Assembly: GCF_902459465.1 (NCBI RefSeq)
Contig: NC_047068.1
Coordinates: forward strand, 21,165,195 to 21,229,194
Source: Asterias rubens
Lineage: Eukaryota; Echinodermata; Asteroidea; Forcipulatida; Asteriidae
Direction of reading: 5' to 3'
Length of the DNA stretch: 64,000 nucleotides
Made by a program: the position numbers and the translations under genes. Under the pieces are notes generated by a model. That model had not been told where the DNA came from. It made no database searches and saw nothing but the letters and a program-made list of their open reading frames with translations. Position 1 is the stretch's first letter. Each line of letters opens with the position of its first letter. This document shows, piece by piece, positions 41,501-50,500 of the stretch.

Positions 41501-44500
41501 CGATGTCCATTAAACATGTATTAAATTGTTCTTCTGGTGTTTGTCAGTTACCGCACCTGGCTACCCTACCTACAGCTCGGAGACTGATAAATCACATGAA
41601 GCTGGATACGATGCGTTCATCACAGGAACGTGCTTTGCTACCATGGCTAACTACCTGGGTACATTCCTGGACCCACCCAGGGGTAGAGTGACGCCAACGT
41701 GTAACCTTATCGAGCCGTTTCATAACAAGTGAGTGGGATTTAAAACTTAATTAGTTATTGGTTATTAGTTAAAATTGAGTATAGTAAATAATAATATTAG
41801 TGGCTTCTTATAAAGCACGCGTATCCGTCAATCAGTGATGCTCAAGGCGCTTTAATACAGTATTTTTCTTTGAATTATGAGACCTACTCCTTTTACATTA
41901 GGTGGGGTTTGTGGTACATGTAACACCATGTGTAAATCTCTTTTGAGTAGTGTTGGTTCTGTGAAGAATGGGTGGTTGACAACTCAACATTTCGATCAGT
42001 ATACTCTGATCGTCTTCAGGAGAATGCTGGACTCTGTTGCTAGCAGTACTGCCTTGGAGATGAACCATCGAGCCAAGCCCAACCCCCAGTTAATCTCCCA
42101 GGCAGTACTTTGGAAGCATCTAGCAACATAGATCAGGATTCTCCTGAAGATGAACCGCAGCATACCTATTGAAACATTGGGTTGTCAACCACTGATTCTT
42201 TTCAGAACCAACACTACTCAAAAGAGATATGGTCATGGTGCTACTGCAAACCTCACCTTGTAGCCCATTACCAGGAGATGTTTTTAGCCCTGTTTTGGGG
42301 CGTACAACAAAAATGAAAGTTGTTTTCAATTTCATAAAGCTAGTAGCTAAGCACAACAAAATTGTGCTTACCAGAATACATGTTACCAGCCGGATGTCAT
42401 TCACCCAATCACTCACTGGGTTGCCCACAGGCGGGCTTGTGTATAGCTTTTCCAAGAAATTGTGCCTTGCGTAAAGAAGTTGGCAAGTTCCTCTGTTGAT
42501 TCTACACCGGTGTCCTTTTGCAGCACCCCGATGTAAGACATTTTTGATCTTCCTCGTCTCCTGTGTCCATGAGTTGGTTTCCAGAGAATGACTTTGTCAC
42601 GAGTACAATTTTAGACTGGTCCCAATTTGTTTTTCTGCTTAAAGGCGCTGGACAGTATTGTTAATTACTCAAACTAATTGTTTGCATGAAAACTTCCTTG
42701 GTAATGAGTAAGGGAGAGCTGTTGATAGTATTAAACATTGTGAGAAATGGCTCCCTCTGAAGTAACATATTTTTGGAGAAAGAAAAGATTTCTCACTGAA
42801 ATTATTGAATTGATTTCGGGGCCTCAGCTGAAAGCACACAACTTGTGCGACAAAGATATTTTTTTCTTCCATTATTATCTCACAACTTCGATGGCCAATT
42901 GAGTTCAAATTTGCAGGATTGTTGTTTTATGCATATGTTAAGTTACAACAAGTGAGAGGAATGGTCTTTGACAATTACCAAAGGTGTCCAGTGTTTTTAA
43001 GCAGCTCTATGAATTTGGGTACTGATTAGGAAAAAACTACGATCTAATCACCACCATGATCTGTTTTCTTTTTCATTTTCTACCTAGAATGAGTTTGTTC
43101 CGGGTTCAGGATCTCCCATATATCAACCTAACTGGCCCTGACTGTAAGTACAACAGTCTGTGTTTTAAATATAATTGGCTGGATATTCTTTCTAATTTAG
43201 TCTGACTTCCGATTTATTTGCCCTTGAGAAAAATCAGATTAAATAGCCTGAAAAGTCTATTAAATCCATTAGCCGCTTTCGGCACAGAAAAAAAAAAAAA
43301 GTTCACAGATTTACAAATAACTTACAGGGTTTACAGAAGGTAATGGTGAAAGACTTCTCTTGAAAAATTATTCAATTAAATGCTTTACTTTTCGAGAAAA
43401 CATTAAAACAATTATCAATTCTTGTTGTCGAGAATTACGTATTTATTTTAAACACATGTCATGACACGGCGAAACGTGCGGAAACAAGGGTGGGTTTTCC
43501 CCGTTATTTTCTCCGACTCCGATGACCGATTGAGCCTAAATTTTCACAGGTTTGTTATTTTTGAAATCAGTTGTGATACACGAAGTGTGGGCCTTTGGAC
43601 AATACTGTTAACCGAATGTGTCCAATGGCTTTAAAGCCTACAGCATGTGAACATAGGATGTCATGGCTGAGTGGTTTAGAGCATCAAATTCAAGTTCTGG
43701 TTGGTAAGTCATCTGAGTGTGGGTTCGAATCTCGGTCATGACACTTGTGTCCTTGAGCAAGATACTTTACTATGATTGCTTCTCTTCACCCAGGGGTATA
43801 AATGGGTACCTGCAAGGGTAGAGGTTGATATTGTGTATGCAAAGCCTTCCGAGTGCCACGGCAGCTCGGACTGTATACTCCCTTAGAAGCTGATAAAGAT
43901 TACTATTGGCCCATTGACCGGGGCACTACTAATGCAAAGCGCATAGATACGTTATTGTAAAATTACGCTTTAAAGACACTGGACACGTTTGGTAATTGTC
44001 AAAGACAAGTCTTCCCACTTGGTGTATCTCAACATATAAATAAGATAACAAACCTGTGAAAGTTTGAGCTCAATTGGTCGTCGAAGTTGCGCGAAATTAT
44101 TGAAAGAAAAAATCAACCTTGTCGCACGAAGTTGGGATCTTTCTTTTGCGGGGCTGTGATAACAATACAATAAAAAGTTTACAATAATGGTATGAAGAAA
44201 AAAAAATTAAAACTCTGAGATAAAAATTTCCTTTTGCACATGACAAATACATCCTGGAAAAAAAGAATTGTGCATGTTGAAGTTACATTTGCTTTGATTG
44301 ATACAATGTCTTGGTGTTTGCTTTCTCAGTGACTCCATCAAGAGACCACGTTTTCCACATAACATTCCCATCAGAATGGCGTACGCATGACATTCAGAAT
44401 CTCTTTGCACCATTCAGCACTGTGTTTATCAACTGGATTGACAACTCATCAGCTTTTGTGTGTCTGAACAACAGGGATGAATCCAAACTGAGTGAGTAGG

Positions 44501-47500
44501 AAGACCAGCCACAATCAAACTTGCTATCATGCTGTTTACATCTTTGTCCTCACCCCTGTCTGCAATAATAAATACTGACAGTGATGATGCTTCAGGGGGG
44601 AAAGAAAGGCATCCACCCCTCCCCCCTCATGACAAAATTGCCCCTTCCTGGTTTTCCCGGTTCCCAGTTTTCCCCTTCCTTATTTGCCCCTTCCCAGTTT
44701 GCCCATTGCCAATTTTCCCCTTCCCAGCTTTTCCCTTCCCAGTGCCCATTCTCAATTCTCCCATTCAAGCTTCTCCCTTCTATTCGCTCATTCCCAGTTT
44801 GCCAATTGCCAATTCTCCCCTTCGCAGCTTTAAGTTCCCCATCCCAGTTTTCCCCTTCCCTATTTGCCCCTTCCCAGTTTGCCCATTGCCAGTTCTCCAA
44901 TTCCCATCTATTCCCTTCCCAGTTTGCCCATTCTCAATTCTCCCTTCCCAGCTTCCCCCTTTCCTATTTTGCCCCTTCCCAGTTTGCCCATTGCCAATTC
45001 TCCCCATCCCAGCTTTAAGTTCCCCATCCCAGTTTTCCCCTTCCCTATTTGCCCCTTCCCAGTTTGCCCATTGCCAGTTCTCCAATTCCCATCTATTCCC
45101 TTCCCAGTTTGCCCATTCTCAATTCTCCCTTCCCAGCTTCCCCCTTTCCTATTTTGCCCCTTGAAAAGAAATGTTTCTCAAAATGCTTTATATTACTAGA
45201 AGCTCACTATAGGCTTCTAACCATTAGTTTTAAGAGTGATAAAAGAATAGTACCTTCCCTTCAACACATTCATTTTAAAGATGGTACCTCATTACTTTTG
45301 TAAGTGAATTTTAATCCTTGTAGTTTTTTAGAAATGTACATAAATGAAGTTCACCTTCATTTAAATTCAACTTAAAGGCACTGGACACTATTGGTAACTA
45401 CTCAAAATAATTGTTAGTATAACATCGTACTTGGTAACAAGCAATGGAGAGCTGTTGATAGCAAGTTTTTGAGAAAGAGGTAATTTCTCACTCAAATATT
45501 AAAACACTCAGGCCTGGAGGCTTTTATTGGGCATCTGAAAGCACACTAACTTTTGCCACAATGTTTTTTTCTTTCATTATTTTCGTGCAACTTTGATAAG
45601 CAATTGAATCCAAATTTTCACAGGTTTGTAATTTTTGCATGTTGAGATACACCAAGTGTGAATACTGGTCTTTGACAATTATCAAAGGTGTCCTGCAGTC
45701 GATTTCTCGAGTTAGGACGAGTAACCCGTCCTAACTTAAGATGGGTTCAATTCATCCCAACGTCTTCGGATACGGATTGAACTCGTCCTAAGTCCTAAGA
45801 TTAATCCTAAGTTAGGAAGAGTTTGGTGAAATCGAAGGCAGTGCATCTAATTCAAAAGAGATGTGCACATGGGATACTGAAGAACATTCTATTATACCCT
45901 TTCCTTGTTAATTTTTTTAATTTTAATTCACTTTATCATCCGGAAATTGAAATAAGATCATAGGTATTTCTCAGGATGACCATTGACAGCAGTACAGACT
46001 TTGCACCAAGTATCAAGATATTAGGATATACAATTCACAATCGTTATCTAATTCGGTCCTTTTCTATTCCTCTATTGAAAGCTGATTAGACAATAGTCCA
46101 AAAATTCCCCTTCTGAATCCCTTTTTTTTTTCTTCCTGGAAACTCTTTGGAGTCGAGCACAAGATAACGATCTGGTGATTCTATACATGTGCACAAACAT
46201 AGTGTACTTGACTTTTGTCGCTCGATAATTAATGGTATCATGCAAACCTTAATATGTATTTTTGTGGGGAAACACCCCTTGTGAAAACCTAGTGCTGACT
46301 TCATTACTGAACTAATAGTTACGCTGTTTTTTCTGGTCACTTTATACCACTATCTACATACATGTAGTTTAAAAACTGAGAACACAGACCTAACCTGTGT
46401 CAAACTACACTTACATTTTTAAGGTTTCCTTCACAAAAAAACCCACATACAATTCTCCTAGTTGTACAGCAGGGGTTTTAAATAAGGGAATCAATGTGTG
46501 TTGAAGAGGTTTTCAACTAGTGGTTTAAACCCGCCGAGGCCTGGTTCTTGATAATTTTACCGAGATGAAGTCAAGGTAAATTATCAAGAACCAGGCCTTG
46601 GCGGGTTTAAACCACTAGTTGAAAACCTATTCAACACACTTTGATTCCCTTTCATTAATACCTTTTCAGCTATGAAATGGTAAGGCCCTTGGGTAAACAA
46701 CTCCTTATAAAGAGATTGCTGTGCGCGCCGCGCGTATTGCGCGATGTGACTCAACTGTCCCAACCATTGCTCTCGACCAATAGGAATGAAGAAACTGTCC
46801 TATAAGCACAGTTGCAAGTCGCATGTCACGCCCATGTTCCAACACTTTTACTGCTCAATATCAAAGGTTTAAACACCCCCCACATGACGTGCTTTTCACC
46901 AATAGGAATAGCGAAACTGTCTCAAAGGTATTTATGAATACAAGATAGACTGCAAGTAGAAAACTTGTTTCAACTCGGCATGTTTGAGCCAAACATCAAC
47001 TAACTTGGTCCAGAAGGCCCCACAGCATTGACAAAAACCTGAGGAGAGAACCCTGAACTTTATGTTTATAAAGTAAAGTGTTTTTTGAGTGCCAATGAAT
47101 TTGCCATGGATTTCATTCATTAATCAAGCTACTATCCCTGGGCCCAGTTTTATAAAGCTGTTTCAAGCATAAAATATTGCTTGACAAATTTCTTTGCTAA
47201 GCATAGTTGAGTGGGGTACCAGTCACATCATGGTAAACTTACCATTATTTTGGCTGGTAACCTGTTTCAGATAAGCAATACTTTTCTGTGTTTAACAAGT
47301 TTTTGTCCTTACAGTCTCTATGTTGAGCCTTGTTCTCAACACATTGTCTCGATTCGTTTACGTGCTGAAAGTTGCACATGTTCTGATAGTAACCAAACAA
47401 TTTGTACTGTACCTTCTCCGCAGACTATTTGTGCAGCTTATATTTACATACACAAGTCACCGCTGAACAAACATGGAAGTTGGGATTCCCCTGTCTGTTC

Positions 47501-50500
47501 CCAATCCCATTGTCATATGTAAAGCCAAGTGGCATGCACCTGCTAATTTGCATATTGGCATTTTTTCTTACTTGGCGTCTTGCCAAGTAGGCATATAGTT
47601 CATCTTGTATTGTAGAAGGTATTTGTTAAATGGAATGTTTTCATTTTTGTAATCATTTTCAAAATAAATGGTAATAAGAATCTTTGGTTAGAAGTCTGCA
47701 GCTGCTTTCGATAGTATAAAGCATTTTGAGTAAGATTTCACTTGGAGTGGGGTGGTTATGTAAAAATAATATTTGTACTTTTTACACTATATTGCCTTTT
47801 AATATATTGGTTGTCGATATTATTAGATGTACTTTAACCCTTTCACCTCCTGCTGCTGGTCATTTTGTTTGCTTACATGTATATACCAATATTAAATGTT
47901 ATACCAATATTTGAATAAATCAGTTTTTATCCCCAAAATTTTGAATCTGGGAGCAGTAACATTTCTCCATGTTTTCAGATTATTGTACAGAAAAAACCCA
48001 AGAATTATTATTATTATTATTAAACAGACAGCTTGTTTCAATATCTAAGATATTAAACACTGAGGTATTGTTATTTAATTGTAAAACATAGGTATGATCA
48101 AAAGTTTACTGGCCGACACTAAAACTGCTGGTCTTGGAACTGCGGTCAAGTGTAGAAATTAGAGCTCTTACAAGTAAAGTAATGGTATTATTGGGTTTTT
48201 TTTCTTCCACCAGTTATGAAAAACATTGAACAAGGTCCTGACCACAGAGTGCAAACCTACAAAGACTACCGAAGATCACTGCACAATGCAACACCTGATT
48301 CATCACCGATGGTAGCTGCACAGCCAAGCACGAGCGATACTGGAGTAGTCACACCCAGCGAGGCAGCCCCGTTTCGGACACCGCGGGGGTTAAAGCGAAC
48401 ACACGACTCATCAGAGGTCAGAGGTCATGACCCTGAGGTCGCTGAACTCACAGCAGCTGCAGCAAAGAAACAAAAGTCCATGGATCCAAAGTGAGTTTAT
48501 TTGGGAGTCTCTTGGAGCTCCATGTTGTCTCATAAACAGTTTATTATACTTACACATTAGTTGTTTAAAACAAGGAATGTTGTGGAAGTTTTTAATGTAT
48601 AATTGGTCTTACATAATTGGTCCTACATTTCAAACTTAGCTCTGCGTACCATGTGGAAAAACCGAGATGCCCTTTGGTGTGATAAAGTGATATAGAAACA
48701 ATCCATCCACCATCTCCCATTCCCTTCCCCCACTCCACGTCCAAACATCTCCCCATCTCACAAACCCCTCCCCATGTCTGAGTCCAATCCCCATCCTCCA
48801 ATTCAATTTCCTTCTCTTTTCTCATGGATCAGGTGCCCACACTGTCCTTACTTCCCAACCTCAAATTATCCAGGCCGCTAAAACTCTGAAGCGCTCTCCT
48901 CAAAATCTATATCAGTCGATTTCACATGGACTAATAGTTCTTCTTGTTTGTAAAGTTCATTGGGACATGCATAATGCTCCATCACAGCATTGTTATACAC
49001 GGAATGGACACTATTGGCAATTACTAAAAATAATTGTTAGCATAAAAACTAACTTGATAACGACCAATGAAGAGCTGTTGATTGTATAAAACATTGTGAG
49101 AAACGGCTCCCTTTGATGAAGTAAAGTAATTTCCCATTAAAATATTTGAATTGAACTCGACACCTCAGCTGAGGTCTCGAATTCAAGTATCTGAAAGCAC
49201 ACAACTTGTGCGACAAGGGTGTTTTTTCTTCCATTATTCTCTCGCAACTTCGATGACCAATTGAGCTAAAATTTTCACTGGTTTGTTAATATTGTATGCA
49301 TATGTTGTGATACACCAAGTGCAATTACTGGTCTTTGACGATTACTAAAGGTGTCCAATGCCTTTAAATATAATAACTACCCTCTACTTCTTTGTGCACC
49401 GTGGGATTATTTCCGGGTTGATCTTGTGTTGAACCTTTCTTTGGCGCCAAAGGTGAAACCACAAAAATGTTTAAAGGTTTTGATTTTAGAAGAGTTCTTG
49501 CAACAAGAAATACTATAATATATATATATTTTTTTCTTGCATTGTTGTTTTTAAATGTGTTAATTATTCCATAGATACTCATGTTTTTGTTATTCCTAGA
49601 ATAAATATTCATTTTATTAATGATTTCATGTTGTTTGTTGATTGTTAAAATGAAAATGTTATTGACCAAGTGTTTTTATTCAATTTACAACTGTTGATGT
49701 ACATTAATTGAAATGTTTAATTTATATTTGACTTGGTCACCCAAACATTAAAATTTAAAGCCATTGGACACTTTCGGTAAATAGTATTGTCCAAAGGCCA
49801 TACTTCGTGTATCACAACTTATATATAAAATAAGAAACCTTTTTAAACATGTGTTTAAAATAAATCCGTAGTTCTCGTTATCGAGATTTGATAATTGTTT
49901 TAGTTTTTTCCCAAAAAGTAAAGCATTTCATGGAATAATATTTCAAGAGAAGTCTTTCACCATTACCTTCTGTAAACCCTGTAAGTTGTTAGTAAATCTG
50001 TGAACTTTTTTTTTTTTTCTGTTCCGCAAGTGTATAATGGCTTTAAAGTTTAATGAAAATTTGTATTAATCCTTTATATATGTAGATGTTGGCCTATACA
50101 ATAAAACTTACCTGTGAAATTTTCAAATCAAAAGGCTGCCGCATTTTTGGGTTATCGTCGAAAATTCATAGCAAAATGGAAATAGAAATACACAGTATGA
50201 AACTGCAGTAACGCTTCTGAAATTCAAATTTTTGGTTTTAAAAACTTATGTATTTTTAAGCAACCACATGAATCAGGCTGCTGTACGTCTAAACATAAGT
50301 TTTTGAATGCCAATAATTTTAAGATTGATTACCATTTGTACCTTCCTTTTACCCACCTGCAGCGCTCCAGTGTTTGTTTCACGTAGGAGTGTCTCTCCTG
50401 TAGAAGTGTCAAGCACCAGTCCACAGACAGTCAAAGAAGCCGACCAACAGACAATCAAATCTCTAGAAGCTGACAAAGACTCAGCAGGTATGAAATACAG

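Noticed and set aside
44529-45164. Proline/phenylalanine-rich open frame of 211 codons
   Set aside because: It lies in PARN intron 16 and is produced by the C-rich satellite, with open frames on both strands.
47311-47490. Alternative PARN exon after the acceptor CCTTACAG at about 47310
   Set aside because: The frame opens ISMLSLVL..., unlike any PARN, and the real exon 17 at 48214 continues the RRM correctly. An alternative terminal exon is possible but unsupported.
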